Below, piece by piece: positions 8,647 to 17,855 of a stretch of 64,000 nucleotides of DNA. Origin of the DNA: Phaeobacter sp. J2-8. Lineage in GTDB: Bacteria; Pseudomonadota; Alphaproteobacteria; Rhodobacterales; Rhodobacteraceae. Numbering within the stretch: the first letter of the stretch is position 1; each line of letters begins with the position of its first letter. The stretch spans positions 1-64,000 of the forward strand of contig NZ_JALIEC010000009.1 of assembly GCF_022867865.1 (NCBI RefSeq), written 5' to 3'. The notes below the pieces were generated by a model that saw only the letters and a program-made list of their open reading frames with translations, was not told the origin of the DNA and made no database searches. A program made the position numbers and the translations under genes.

Positions 8647-9276
8647 TTACTCCTTGCGCGAGGCCAGCGCATTCAGCGCCGCCACCGTGATCGCTGAACC
8701 GCCAAGCCGCCCCTGCACAATCACCGCAGGCACCGGCGGGGCCGCGATCAATGCGGCCTTGGATTCCGCCGCGCCGACAAACCCGACCGGACAGCCGATG
8801 ATCGCCGCCGGACGTGGACACGCCGGATCTTCCAGCATGTTGAGCAGATGAAACAGCGCCGTCGGGGCATTGCCGATGGCCACCACCGCCCCCGCCAGAT
8901 GCGGGCGCCACAGCTCCAGCGCGGCGGCCGACCGGGTATTGCCCATGTCGCGCGCACGTGTGGGCACCTCTGGGTCATGCAGTGTACAGATCACCGGGTT
9001 GTCGGCAGGCAGGCGCGCGCGCGTGATCCCCTCGCTGACCATACGGGCGTCGCACAGGATCGGCGCCCCACGTTCCAGCGCGGCACGAGCCGCACTCGCC
9101 ATGCCGGGGCTGAACCGCACATCACGTTCCAATCCGACCAGCCCCGCCGCATGGATCATGCGCACGACCACCGGCTCTTCTTCGGGCGTGAACCGGGCCA
9201 GATCGGCCTCGGCGCGGATGGTGGCAAAGGATTGCGCATAGATCGTTGCGCCATCCGTTTCATAAACATGGGCCAT
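8647..9276 (-). CDS. cobH: Precorrin-8X methylmutase
   Basis: 209-residue enzyme that moves the methyl group from C-11 to C-12 to give hydrogenobyrinic acid. The catalytic histidine is visible in VVRMIHAAG (residue 42), and GCPVGFVGAAESK lies near residue 160. Two starts are possible, GTG at 9279 and ATG at 9276; GGAG nine bases upstream favours the ATG. The start touches the cobG stop (TGATG). No truncation or unusual residues. Confidence 0.95.
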   Translation of the reverse strand: MAHVYETDGATIYAQSFATIRAEADLARFTPEEEPVVVRMIHAAGLVGLERDVRFSPGMASAARAALERGAPILCDARMVSEGITRARLPADNPVICTLHDPEVPTRARDMGNTRSAAALELWRPHLAGAVVAIGNAPTALFHLLNMLEDPACPRPAAIIGCPVGFVGAAESKAALIAAPPVPAVIVQGRLGGSAITVAALNALASRKE

Positions 9277-10439
9277 CACGAAAACTCCGGTAATTGCAGG
9301 ATATCAGGGGTCGTCAGCCCACGTCGGACCGGCGCGTCACCCGCGCGCCCGCCCCGGACCAGATCAACCCCCGCAGGGGTAGCAACAAGCGTCAGGTCGG
9401 CGTGCCCCGGCCCGGCACAGCCTTTGGTGCAACCAGACAGATGCAGAACCTTGTCCGGGGCCAGATCGGGCGCAAGGCGGCGGGCCAGCGCACGCACATC
9501 GCCCTGCCCCTGCAAACACCCCGGCGCGCCGGTACAGGCAAAGACACGCAGCCGCGGATCGCCCGGATCGGTGATCAGACCGCCCAGATCGGGGCACAGT
9601 GGCATTGCGCACAAGCCCTCGATCAGCAGCATCCGCCACGGCGTCAGACGCAGCGGGCCAAGCGCCGCCAGTCGGTCCAGCGTGTCGGCATGCAGCAGGC
9701 CAAATTCCAATCCCACCAATGCGCCCTGCGGGACCAGCCCCGGCACAACAGGCGCATTCGCAATCGTTGGCTCCGGCGCGGGGGTGTGGGTGGGACGCAG
9801 CGCCGCGTCGGGGCGCGCGCCGCGCGCGATCACCTGTGCCATACGGCCCCTGCCGTCACAAAGCCCCCCGACCTCGACAAACCAGCGCGCCAAATCGCAC
9901 ATCGCTTCTGGCGCTTGCGCCTCGGTGACGGCTGCGCCCTGCTCCAGCCCGGTTGCACGCAGGATCAAACCGCCATCGGCAGCACGTTCAAGCCGGATAT
10001 CAGCCGAAATATCGCGCATGACCGGGGCAGGCCCGGAATCCAGCATGAAGCCGAATTTATGCGACAGATCCGGCACCGTGACCAATGCGCGCCGCAGCGC
10101 GTCAGCCAGCGCATAGGTCGCCGCATCCGCGAAAGGCGTGACAAGGATGTTGCGCGGCACCAGCGTGCCTTCGGAACCCTCTGGTTCGATCAGCCCCAGT
10201 GGCACCAGCGCGTCAATCAACGCCGCATGGCTTTCTGTGCGCACCCCGCGCAGTTGCAGATTGGCGCGGGCGGGCAAGTCGATCATGCCGTTGCCAAAAC
10301 GCCGCGCCGCCGCCGCAATGGCATGCGCCTGATCGCGGCTTAACCGATTGTTCCGTGGTCGCAGCCGCACCACCAACCCATCACCGCTGACCATTGGATG
10401 CCGCGCGCTGGGACAGCGGCCATAGATGCGCGCGGTCAT
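9276..10439 (-). CDS. cobG: Precorrin-3B synthase CobG
   Basis: 387-residue ferredoxin-dependent monooxygenase that hydroxylates C-20 of precorrin-3A with oxygen and forms the gamma-lactone. It has two nitrite/sulfite-reductase ferredoxin-like half domains. Cysteines for the iron-sulfur cluster are seen in CTGAPGCLQGQGD and LSGCTKGCAGPGH near the C-terminus. Presence of CobG, and no CobZ in the window, marks the strictly aerobic ring-contraction route. The ATG at 10439 overlaps the cobN stop by 4 bp. Confidence 0.93.
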   Translation of the reverse strand: MTARIYGRCPSARHPMVSGDGLVVRLRPRNNRLSRDQAHAIAAAARRFGNGMIDLPARANLQLRGVRTESHAALIDALVPLGLIEPEGSEGTLVPRNILVTPFADAATYALADALRRALVTVPDLSHKFGFMLDSGPAPVMRDISADIRLERAADGGLILRATGLEQGAAVTEAQAPEAMCDLARWFVEVGGLCDGRGRMAQVIARGARPDAALRPTHTPAPEPTIANAPVVPGLVPQGALVGLEFGLLHADTLDRLAALGPLRLTPWRMLLIEGLCAMPLCPDLGGLITDPGDPRLRVFACTGAPGCLQGQGDVRALARRLAPDLAPDKVLHLSGCTKGCAGPGHADLTLVATPAGVDLVRGGRAGDAPVRRGLTTPDILQLPEFS

Positions 10440-13400
10440 GTGGCGCTCTCCAGCCGGGCGATGATCGAATTGCTCTGGGTGACCCAAAGACCCGCTTCGC
10501 GCAGACGGCGAAACAGATCCTGCAGCGCGGCCAGCGCTTCGGGTGCGTCACGCGCCATGAACTCGACCACGGCGTCACGTCCCAACGTCGCCTCGAAATA
10601 GAGGTCAAACAGATGCGCCGGCACGGTCTGTGCCAGATGCGCAAAAGCGGCAAGGTGATCCAGCGTCGCCGCAATCTCGGCCCCGCCGCGAAACCCGTGC
10701 CGCATCATGCCCTCGGCCCAGGCTGGATCAGCGGCACGGGCGCGGACAACGCGGGCGATCTCTTCGCTTTGGTTGCGGGCGCGTGGGCTGTCGGGGCGGG
10801 TGGCATCCAGATGATAAAGCGCCGGACGCGCCTGCCCGAGATTGGCCAGAGCGGCGGCAAAACCGCCCTCATGCGCGGCATAATCCGACGCCAGAAGCAG
10901 ATCGGTTTCCGCCAGATCCTGCACATGCACGAAACTGTCCGCACCGCGCAAACGGGTCTCAAGCGCGTCACGATCGGGGCGCAGGCTGCCATCCTTGGCA
11001 ATTGCATGGCTGGAGGCCGCGATCCATGCCTCGCCCGCCGCCAAACGCGCCTCTGGCGTGAAATCATCCAGCGCCGCCCCCATGTTCAGACCGTATTGGC
11101 CGGGGCGGGGCGCAAAGACACGGGCAATCCGCGTGGCATAGGGATTGTCCGCGCCGCTTTCCTCGCCCGCGACCAAACGGGCGGTCAGCGCCTCGGCCCC
11201 GGTTTCGAACAATTGCGCCAATCCGGGGAAAATATCGCGAAACAGCCCCGACACGCGGAGGGTGACGTCAATGCGCGGCCGCCCAAGCAAGGCCAGCGGG
11301 ATCACCTCGACCCCGGTCACCCGCGCCGCCGCATCGTCCCAGACCGGCTTGAGCCCGGCAAGATGCAGCGCCATGGCGAATTCCTCGCCTGCGGTGCGCA
11401 TCGTTGCCGACCCCCAAAGATCAACCACCAACCCCTGAGGCCAATCCCCGTGGTCCTGCAAATGTTTGCGCAGCAGCTCTTCGGCCAGTTTCACGCCCTG
11501 GGCATGGGCCGCACGGGACGGCACGGCCCGTGGATCGACGGAATACATGTTGCGCCCGGTCGGCAGCACCTCGCGGCGTCCACGCGCGGGACTGCCCGAA
11601 GGGCAGGCGGCCACCCGCCGCCCTGCCAGTGCGGCGAACACCCCGGCGAGTTCTTCTGTGCCACATTCCCCCTGGCCAAAGACATGCAGCCCGTCGCCGA
11701 ACTGGCTCTCCTTGATGTCACAGACAAACCGGTCGACGCGGGTGATCACCTCGGCCGGGCTGGCGGCGGCAGGAATGCCAAGATCGGCGCTGACACCGCT
11801 GGCATCCGCCTCGTCACGGATGGCCCCGATCAGCCGCGTGCGCCGCGCCGGATCCAGCCCGTCGGCGGTGGAATATTCATCCAGCAGGCGTTCAAGCCGC
11901 GCCATCCCGACCGGCAGCTGCGCGGCACGCATCGGCGGCGGCATATGGCCCAATGTCACCGCGCCAATGCGCCGCTTGGCCTGTGCGGCCTCGCCGGGGT
12001 CATTCACGATAAACGGATAGACAACCGGCAAGGCCCCGATCAGCGCCTCTGGCCAACAGGTTGCCGACAGCGCCACCGACTTCCCCGGCAGCCATTCCAA
12101 CGTGCCATGTGCCCCCATATGGATCAGCGCGTCGATCCCCATGGCGCGCAGCCAGAGGTAAAAGGCGACATAGCCATGGCGCGGCGTGCGGGCGAGATCG
12201 TGATAGATCTCTTGGCGATTGTCCTGCGCCCCGCGTTCGGGTTGCAGCGCCAACAGGACGCCCCCCCGGTCAATCGCCGCAAAACGAAAGGCCCCCGCGA
12301 CACAGGCGGGGTCGTCCTCGGGCGCGCCCCAGACCGCGGTCAGGTCGTCCCGCAATGCGCTTGGCAAAGCGTCCAGCGCGGCGCGATAGGCGGCCAGCGG
12401 CCAGCTGATCTGCGCCGTGTCCAGATCCCGCGCCGCGGCGCCGGGGGCCACGGAATACCCCTGATCCGCCAGCGCGGTCAGCATCCCGTCGCTTGAGGCC
12501 AGCGCATCCAGACCCACCGCATGCGCCATCTGCCAATCGCGCCCCGGATAGGTCGACAACACCAGCGCCAGTTTGCGCTGCGCCATCGGAGTTTGCCCCA
12601 GCCGATGCCAGGCGCAGATCCGATCCAGCGCGGCCGAAATCCGCGCGGGATCGGCACGATGGGCAAAGCGCGAATATTGCAGATCCGGGTCCCGCGCGCC
12701 GGGGGCCTTGAACGACACGACGCCCGCATGCAGCCGCCCGTCAACCTCGGGCAGGACAACATGCATCGCCAGATCAGACGGCGACAACCCGCGTTCCGAC
12801 TGTGCCCAGTCCTTGCGTTGCGCGGTCGAGAGTGCAACCTGAAACACAGGACAGGCATAACGATCAAACGGCGTTGCGCCATCGGCCCCCTGCATCGAAA
12901 ATGCGGTGGCATTCACCACCAGATCCGGCTGGCGTGGCCCCAGCGCCGCATGCAGCCAATCCGCCATACCCGCCGCCTTTAGCGAGGTCGCGAAAACCCC
13001 ATAGGCCTGAAACCCGCGCTGGTCCAAACCCGCGATCAAACCATCGACCGGCGCCATATCCGCCGCACTCAAGTAAGACCGATAGAAACTGACCAGCGCC
13101 AACGGTCGTTTGTCCTTGCCCCGGGGCTCCAACGTGTCGAGCGGGCCAAGATCGGGATGATAAAACCCCTGAGCCGGCAGGCGTTTGTCGCCAGACACCG
13201 GCCCTGCATAAAACCCGGAGGCCAATGCCATTTGCGCCAGCGCCGCCTGCGCCGCCACCGCGCCCCCCGCATCGCACAGCGTCTTGAGCCGCCGCAGGGT
13301 CGATACCGGGAGGGTCGACAGCGCATCAAGACGTGGATCGTCGCGGCCATCGGCGGGCAAAACCGCCAGCGCAATCCCCTTACGCCGCGCCAGATCCTGA

Positions 13401-13699
13401 AGCGAGGCCAAGCCATAGGGCCAATAGGCCTCGCCACCGATCAGACGCACCAGAATACCCTTGGCCCCGGCCAGCGTGGACTCGACATAGGTGTCCACCG
13501 AAACCGGATGCCGCAGCGCCACCAGATTGGCCAGCCGCAAACTGGGCAAGCCCCCATTGGCGCGATGCCAGCCCGCCGCGAAAGCCCCAAGATCACTGTC
13601 CGAAAAGGACAGCGCCACCAGATCGGCGGGGGTTTGCCCCAGATCCATGGGCGTCTCGGTCTCTTCCAGACCGTGGCTTTCGCGAAAGACGATATGCAT
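10436..13699 (-). CDS. cobN: Cobaltochelatase subunit CobN
   Basis: 1087-residue large subunit of the ATP-dependent aerobic cobaltochelatase, which inserts Co2+ into hydrogenobyrinic acid a,c-diamide. The CobN/BchH-type fold is recognisable from RHGYVAFYLWLRAMG, DALIHMGAHGTLEWLPGK and SRAAHAQGVKLAEELLRKH. At 1087 residues it is shorter than the roughly 1275 known for the Pseudomonas denitrificans enzyme; the frame is uninterrupted. CobS and CobT, the AAA+ partner subunits, are not in the window and must be encoded elsewhere. The start touches the cobW stop (TGATG). Confidence 0.96.
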   Translation of the reverse strand: MHIVFRESHGLEETETPMDLGQTPADLVALSFSDSDLGAFAAGWHRANGGLPSLRLANLVALRHPVSVDTYVESTLAGAKGILVRLIGGEAYWPYGLASLQDLARRKGIALAVLPADGRDDPRLDALSTLPVSTLRRLKTLCDAGGAVAAQAALAQMALASGFYAGPVSGDKRLPAQGFYHPDLGPLDTLEPRGKDKRPLALVSFYRSYLSAADMAPVDGLIAGLDQRGFQAYGVFATSLKAAGMADWLHAALGPRQPDLVVNATAFSMQGADGATPFDRYACPVFQVALSTAQRKDWAQSERGLSPSDLAMHVVLPEVDGRLHAGVVSFKAPGARDPDLQYSRFAHRADPARISAALDRICAWHRLGQTPMAQRKLALVLSTYPGRDWQMAHAVGLDALASSDGMLTALADQGYSVAPGAAARDLDTAQISWPLAAYRAALDALPSALRDDLTAVWGAPEDDPACVAGAFRFAAIDRGGVLLALQPERGAQDNRQEIYHDLARTPRHGYVAFYLWLRAMGIDALIHMGAHGTLEWLPGKSVALSATCWPEALIGALPVVYPFIVNDPGEAAQAKRRIGAVTLGHMPPPMRAAQLPVGMARLERLLDEYSTADGLDPARRTRLIGAIRDEADASGVSADLGIPAAASPAEVITRVDRFVCDIKESQFGDGLHVFGQGECGTEELAGVFAALAGRRVAACPSGSPARGRREVLPTGRNMYSVDPRAVPSRAAHAQGVKLAEELLRKHLQDHGDWPQGLVVDLWGSATMRTAGEEFAMALHLAGLKPVWDDAAARVTGVEVIPLALLGRPRIDVTLRVSGLFRDIFPGLAQLFETGAEALTARLVAGEESGADNPYATRIARVFAPRPGQYGLNMGAALDDFTPEARLAAGEAWIAASSHAIAKDGSLRPDRDALETRLRGADSFVHVQDLAETDLLLASDYAAHEGGFAAALANLGQARPALYHLDATRPDSPRARNQSEEIARVVRARAADPAWAEGMMRHGFRGGAEIAATLDHLAAFAHLAQTVPAHLFDLYFEATLGRDAVVEFMARDAPEALAALQDLFRRLREAGLWVTQSNSIIARLESAT

Positions 13700-14745
13700 C
13701 AGGCAGGCAGAGCCTGGCCCAGGGCCGTGCGGATCGCATCCGGGTCAAGATCGTCATGTTCGGCGATCACCACCAGCGCCGACCGGCGCGGATCGCTGCC
13801 CCAGGGGCGGTCGAACTGATGACGGACCCGCGCGCCGACAGCCTGCACCAACAGCCGCATCGGCTTGCCCGCCACCGCCACATGGCCCTTGACGCGTAAA
13901 ATCTTCTGCTCCTGCGCCAGACGTGCGATTGCCGCGACGAGGTGCTCTGGATCTTCGATCTCGCCCAGCTCGATCACCACGGTGTCGAAATCTTCGTGCT
14001 CGTGGTCATCGGTGCCATCATGGTGGCTGGGCCGCGCCGCCAGATCATCCTCGGCGGCGGCACCCAGACCCAGCACGACGTCGGGATCAATCACCCCTTC
14101 GGTCAGCGCCAACATCGGCAACTTGCGCGGCGCCTCGGCCTCGATCACGGCGCGGGCTGCGGCCAAACCGGCCTCTCCGGCCAGATCGGCCTTGGACAAC
14201 AACACAAGATCGGCGCAATTGATCTGATCCTCGAACACTTCTGACAATGGCGTTTCGTGATCCAGACTGTCGTCAGCTTGCCGCTGCGCATCCACCGCCG
14301 CCACATCCGGTGCGAAACGCCCGCTTGCCACAGCTTCGGCATCGGCCAGGGCAATCACGCCGTCGACCGTGATCTGCGACCGGATCGCAGGCCAGTCAAA
14401 CGCCTTGAGCAAAGGTTTGGGCAACGCCAGACCAGAGGTCTCGATCAGGATATGATCCGGCTTCTGCGGCCGCGCCATCAGCGCCCCGATTGTGGGAATA
14501 AATTCATCCGCGACGGTGCAGCAGATACAGCCATTGGCCAACTCAACGATGTTTTCGTCGGGGCAATTTTCATCAGCACATTGGCGCAAGATATCGCCAT
14601 CGACGCCAACGGTGCCAAATTCATTGACCAGAACGGCCAGCTTGCGCCCGCCCGCATTGGCCATCAGATGACGGATCAACGTGGTTTTCCCCGCGCCGAG
14701 AAAACCGGTGATGACTGTGACGGGAATCTTGGTCAGATCGGACAT
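13699..14745 (-). CDS. cobW: CobW-family GTP-binding metallochaperone
   Basis: 348-residue G3E GTPase, thought to deliver cobalt to the cobaltochelatase. Visible motifs are Walker A GFLGAGKTT (residues 14-22), the metal-binding CxCC in GCICC near residue 73, SKAD near residue 183 for guanine recognition, and a histidine/aspartate-rich stretch (SHHDGTDDHEHEDFD) before the C-terminal CobW_C domain. Its position between the 2Fe-2S-type protein and cobN supports the chaperone role. Confidence 0.94.
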   Translation of the reverse strand: MSDLTKIPVTVITGFLGAGKTTLIRHLMANAGGRKLAVLVNEFGTVGVDGDILRQCADENCPDENIVELANGCICCTVADEFIPTIGALMARPQKPDHILIETSGLALPKPLLKAFDWPAIRSQITVDGVIALADAEAVASGRFAPDVAAVDAQRQADDSLDHETPLSEVFEDQINCADLVLLSKADLAGEAGLAAARAVIEAEAPRKLPMLALTEGVIDPDVVLGLGAAAEDDLAARPSHHDGTDDHEHEDFDTVVIELGEIEDPEHLVAAIARLAQEQKILRVKGHVAVAGKPMRLLVQAVGARVRHQFDRPWGSDPRRSALVVIAEHDDLDPDAIRTALGQALPA

Positions 14746-14748
14746 GAT

Positions 14749-15123
14749 CTACTCCTGTGGATCGGGCTGTGCCAAAAGCGGCGGAATACGTGCGAGACTT
14801 TGTTTGCGAAAGATCACCGGGCGCTCACGCCAGGGCACCAAACCGTCGGCCGCGGCCGCATAGGCGGCGGATCCTTCCAGAATGTCGGCGGCGTTTTCGG
14901 GGCTCATATGGCTATAGACATAGCTCCACTTGCCCGGCGCCGAGAGCGCGACAGCACAGCCGTTCTTGCAGGCAGACAGGCATTCCACCGCGCGGATCTC
15001 TACCCCTTCGGGGCATTCAAGCGCCTCAAGCCTGTCGCGCAAATGCGCGCCCGGGCGGATGCCGTCCTCGGGGTCGGACCCTGCCTCTCGGCAGGTCACA
15101 CAGACACTTAGAATGGCCGTCAT
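14749..15123 (-). CDS. DUF1636 2Fe-2S ferredoxin-like protein
   Basis: 124-residue protein of the DUF1636 family, often found in aerobic cob operons. It has thioredoxin-like-ferredoxin cysteines: CVTC near residue 8, and C(8)KNGC in LSACKNGCAVAL near residue 60. It may bind an iron-sulfur cluster or metal and could serve CobG or cobalt handling; this is inferred from context. I chose the ATG at 15123 (AGAAGGAAAG upstream). It is the first gene after the second cobalamin riboswitch. Confidence 0.85.
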   Translation of the reverse strand: MTAILSVCVTCREAGSDPEDGIRPGAHLRDRLEALECPEGVEIRAVECLSACKNGCAVALSAPGKWSYVYSHMSPENAADILEGSAAYAAAADGLVPWRERPVIFRKQSLARIPPLLAQPDPQE

Positions 15124-15246
15124 CGCAACTTTCCTTCTGTAGGGCATCAGGGGAAAGTCCAGAGGATAAAACCGAGCGCACAAGACACGCGACCAGAGTC
15201 ACCCATCCGGTCGCAGAAACACCCCGTCTGCCCGTAAACATCAACG

Positions 15247-15440
15247 CTGGCAGGTCTCCCGGCTTGCGGATATCGGGGGGAACCCCCATGGTCATCCACC
15301 TTCCCGGCCTGTGTGGGCCAGTGGCTTGGATGACCTCTCCGGTCACGGTCGCGGGGGCGGCTGCGCTTGGACGGGCGATCTTTCAAATCGCAAACCCTGT
15401 CGCATTCCCTCTTCGCCTGCCATAAGGACAGGAACCAACG
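15247..15440 (-). ncRNA. Cobalamin riboswitch heading the main cob operon
   Basis: Read on the minus strand the segment contains GCAGCCGCCCCCGCGACC (B12-box region), GGAGAGGTCATCCAAGCCACTGG with CCACTGG, CAGGCCGGGAAGGTGG and the 3' signature CCGCAAGCCGGGAGACCTG. The set and spacing are those of the cobalamin aptamer. It lies 124 bp before the DUF1636 start and should control the DUF1636-to-cobA run by B12 feedback. A TTGACA on the minus strand (15476-15471) could be its -35 box, but the -10 at 17 nt (CACTCA) is poor. Confidence 0.94.
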
Positions 15441-15494
15441 TGCGCCCTGAGTGCGCGAGCGCATCCCTTTTGTCAAGCACGAGGACAGACCGTC

Positions 15495-16121
15495 ATGCCC
15501 GACCAGACCGACAGCCCCGAAACTCTTGCCCGCCACAGCGCCAAAATGGCCAAGAAAAAGGCCGCGCGTGACAAGATCATGGCAAAGAAAGAAGGTGAGA
15601 AAGGGCTGATAATTGTCCACACCGGACCGGGAAAGGGCAAGTCTTCGTCCGGGTTTGGCATGATTCTGCGTTGTATCGCGCATGGCATGCCCTGCGCTGT
15701 TGTCCAATTCATCAAGGGCGCGTGGGACACCGGCGAGCGCAGCCTGATCACCGGGCATTTTGGCGATCTCTGCCAGTTTTACGCAATGGGCGAAGGCTTC
15801 ACCTGGGAAACCCAGGACCGCGCCCGCGACATCGCCGCCGCACAGGCCGGTTGGGAAAAAGCCAAGGAACTGATCCGCGACCCGGAAATCCGCATGGTGC
15901 TGTTGGACGAAATCAACATCGCGCTGCGCTATGACTATCTGTCGATCGACGAGGTCCTGACGTTCCTGCGCACAGAGAAACCGGAAATGACCCACGTTGT
16001 TTTGACCGGCCGCAACGCTGCGGAACCCCTGATCGAGGCAGCCGATCTGGTGACTGAAATGACCCTCGTCAAACACCCGTTTCGATCCGGGATCAAAGCG
16101 CAGGCCGGCGTGGAATTCTAG
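15495..16121 (+). CDS. cobO: Cob(I)yrinic acid a,c-diamide adenosyltransferase
   Basis: 208-residue corrinoid adenosyltransferase (CobO/BtuR type) that attaches the adenosyl group to Co(I). The P-loop is GPGKGKSSSGFG near residue 45, and LLDEINIAL near residue 136 is the Walker-B-like motif. The N-terminus is lysine-rich and basic (AKMAKKKAARDK). CGAGGACAG precedes the ATG. It is transcribed divergently from the riboswitch-led cob operon, with only about 50 bp between the aptamer 5' end and its start. Confidence 0.95.
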   Translation: MPDQTDSPETLARHSAKMAKKKAARDKIMAKKEGEKGLIIVHTGPGKGKSSSGFGMILRCIAHGMPCAVVQFIKGAWDTGERSLITGHFGDLCQFYAMGEGFTWETQDRARDIAAAQAGWEKAKELIRDPEIRMVLLDEINIALRYDYLSIDEVLTFLRTEKPEMTHVVLTGRNAAEPLIEAADLVTEMTLVKHPFRSGIKAQAGVEF

Positions 16122-16130
16122 GCGAAATAT

Positions 16131-16187
16131 GGGGGCTCTGCCCCCGGCGCCCTGCGCCTCCCCGGGATATTTTCACCAAGAAGAAAG
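16131..16187 (+). repeat. Dispersed GC-rich intergenic repeat, copy 1
   Basis: A GGGGGC-TCT-GCCCCC hairpin (16131-16145) is followed by CCGGGATATTTTCACCAAG and AAGAAAG. This hairpin plus GGGATATTTT...AAGAAAG layout recurs in intergenic regions of Rhodobacteraceae, from general knowledge. A related inverted copy lies at 16316-16342. It may act as a weak terminator for cobO; no T-run follows the stem. Confidence 0.55.
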
Positions 16188-16315
16188 TAAGGGTTTCTTA
16201 AGGATGAAATGCTCAAATGTCTCTGCGGTACAGGGAGGGATCCCGATGACCGCCCAAGGAGAAAGCACCGCGTCTCCCCCGGTTGTCCGGCCCGAGGCGC
16301 GGTGCCACACTTTGG

Positions 16316-16342
16316 CTTTCTTCTTGGAAAAAAATATCCCCG
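16316..16342 (-). repeat. Dispersed intergenic repeat, copy 2 (inverted)
   Basis: On the minus strand CGGGGATATTTTTTTCCAAG followed by AAGAAAG closely matches the 16162-16187 copy. The two copies face each other across about 130 bp between cobO and cobQ. The cobQ frame stays open through this copy, but cobQ homology starts only after it. Confidence 0.55.
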
Positions 16343-16385
16343 CCGGAGGCAATCCCGGCCTCTCCAGATGTCGCGGCGGGATCTG

Positions 16386-17831
16386 ATGGGCGCGCTGATG
16401 CTGCAGGGCACGGGATCAAACGTCGGCAAATCCATGCTGGTCGCGGGATTGTGTCGTGCGGCCCTGCGGCGCGGATTTTCGGTCGCTCCGTTCAAGCCGC
16501 AAAACATGTCCAACAACGCCGCCGTAACTGCGGATGGCGGCGAGATAGGGCGTGCGCAGGCCTTGCAGGCCCTGGCCTGCGGGATCGAACCCCTGACGGA
16601 TATGAACCCGGTTCTGCTCAAACCCGAAAGTGACACGGGCGCGCAGGTGGTGGTTCAGGGGCGACATCTGACCACGGCACGGGCCCGCGATTACAGCGCG
16701 TTGAAGCCACAGTTGATGGGGGCGGTGCTGGAGAGTTTTGCCCGGTTGACGGCGCGCCATGATCTGGTGATCGTGGAAGGCGCAGGCTCGCCCGCCGAGG
16801 TGAATTTGCGTGCCAATGACATCGCCAACATGGGCTTTGCCTGTGCCGCGGGGGTGCCTGTCGTTTTGGCTGGTGATATAGATCGCGGCGGGGTGATTGC
16901 ACAGCTTGTCGGCACCCAGGCGATATTGGACCCCGGCGACGCCGCGATGATCGCGGGATTTCTGATCAACAAATTTCGCGGCGATCCGACCCTGTTCGAT
17001 GATGGCTATCGTCTGATCGCGGCGCGCACCGGGTGGCGCGGGTATGGCGTGCTGCCCTGGTTTTCGCAAGCGCATGTGTTGCCCGCCGAAGATGCTTTGG
17101 ATCTGGCCCGTGCGCCAAAGCAGGGCGGGGTGAAAATTGCCTGTCTTATGCTGTCCCGGATCGCCAATTTTGATGATCTTGATCCGCTTGCCGGTGAGGC
17201 TGGGATCGATCTGGTGATGGTCCCACCGGGCAGTGCAATTCCGGGCGACGCCCAACTGGTGATCCTGCCCGGCACGAAATCGACCCGTGCCGATCTGACA
17301 TTTCTCCGCGCTCAGGGGTGGGATATTGATCTGATGGCCCATTACCGGCGTGGCGGGCATGTGTTGGGGATTTGTGGCGGTTATCAAATGCTGGGGCATG
17401 CCATCCGCGATCCCGAAGGGATCGAAGGGGCCCCCGGCGCGACCGAAGGCTTGGGTCTGTTGGATATCGAAACCGAGATGCAGCCCAACAAGCAATTGTC
17501 GCAGGTCACGGCGCGTCATGCGGCCTCGGGCCTTGCGGTTGAGGGGTATGAGATTCATATCGGCCGTTCGGACGGCCCGGATCGCGCCCGGCCATTTGTC
17601 CATATCAACGGTGCGCCCGAAGGGGCGATTTCATCCTGCGGTCGGGTGACCGGCACCTATTTGCACGGGCTGTTTGTCGCGGATGCGTTTCGCGCGGCCT
17701 ACCTTGGTGCCATTGGTATCGCCACCTCGGGTGACAGCCATCAGGGGCGGGTTGAGGCCGCGTTGGATGCGCTGGCCGATCATCTGGAGACGCATTTGGA
17801 TGTTGCGGGGCTGTTGGATCTGGCGCGCTGA
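16386..17831 (+). CDS. cobQ: Cobyric acid synthase
   Basis: 481-residue glutamine-dependent amidotransferase that adds four amides (b, d, e, g) to adenosylcobyrinic acid a,c-diamide. The N-terminal dethiobiotin-synthetase-like domain has [15 protein letters not shown] near residue 7. The C-terminal glutaminase domain has the nucleophile in [10 protein letters not shown] near residue 332 and the catalytic histidine in YLHGLF. I chose the ATG at 16386 ([11 protein letters not shown]), the family start; an in-frame ATG at 16368 is the alternative. Neither has a strong ribosome-binding site. Confidence 0.93.
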   Translation: MGALMLQGTGSNVGKSMLVAGLCRAALRRGFSVAPFKPQNMSNNAAVTADGGEIGRAQALQALACGIEPLTDMNPVLLKPESDTGAQVVVQGRHLTTARARDYSALKPQLMGAVLESFARLTARHDLVIVEGAGSPAEVNLRANDIANMGFACAAGVPVVLAGDIDRGGVIAQLVGTQAILDPGDAAMIAGFLINKFRGDPTLFDDGYRLIAARTGWRGYGVLPWFSQAHVLPAEDALDLARAPKQGGVKIACLMLSRIANFDDLDPLAGEAGIDLVMVPPGSAIPGDAQLVILPGTKSTRADLTFLRAQGWDIDLMAHYRRGGHVLGICGGYQMLGHAIRDPEGIEGAPGATEGLGLLDIETEMQPNKQLSQVTARHAASGLAVEGYEIHIGRSDGPDRARPFVHINGAPEGAISSCGRVTGTYLHGLFVADAFRAAYLGAIGIATSGDSHQGRVEAALDALADHLETHLDVAGLLDLAR

Positions 17832-17855
17832 ACCGGTCAGGGCCCTGTTCGGGCC

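Noticed and set aside
10394-12496. 700-codon plus-strand frame opposite cobN
   Set aside because: Arg/Gln/Pro/His-rich composition without domains; it lies fully inside cobN and has no ribosome-binding site.
16209-16385. Longer CobQ with about 59 extra N-terminal residues
   Set aside because: The extension covers the dispersed repeat and has no CobQ similarity; the family starts at [11 protein letters not shown].
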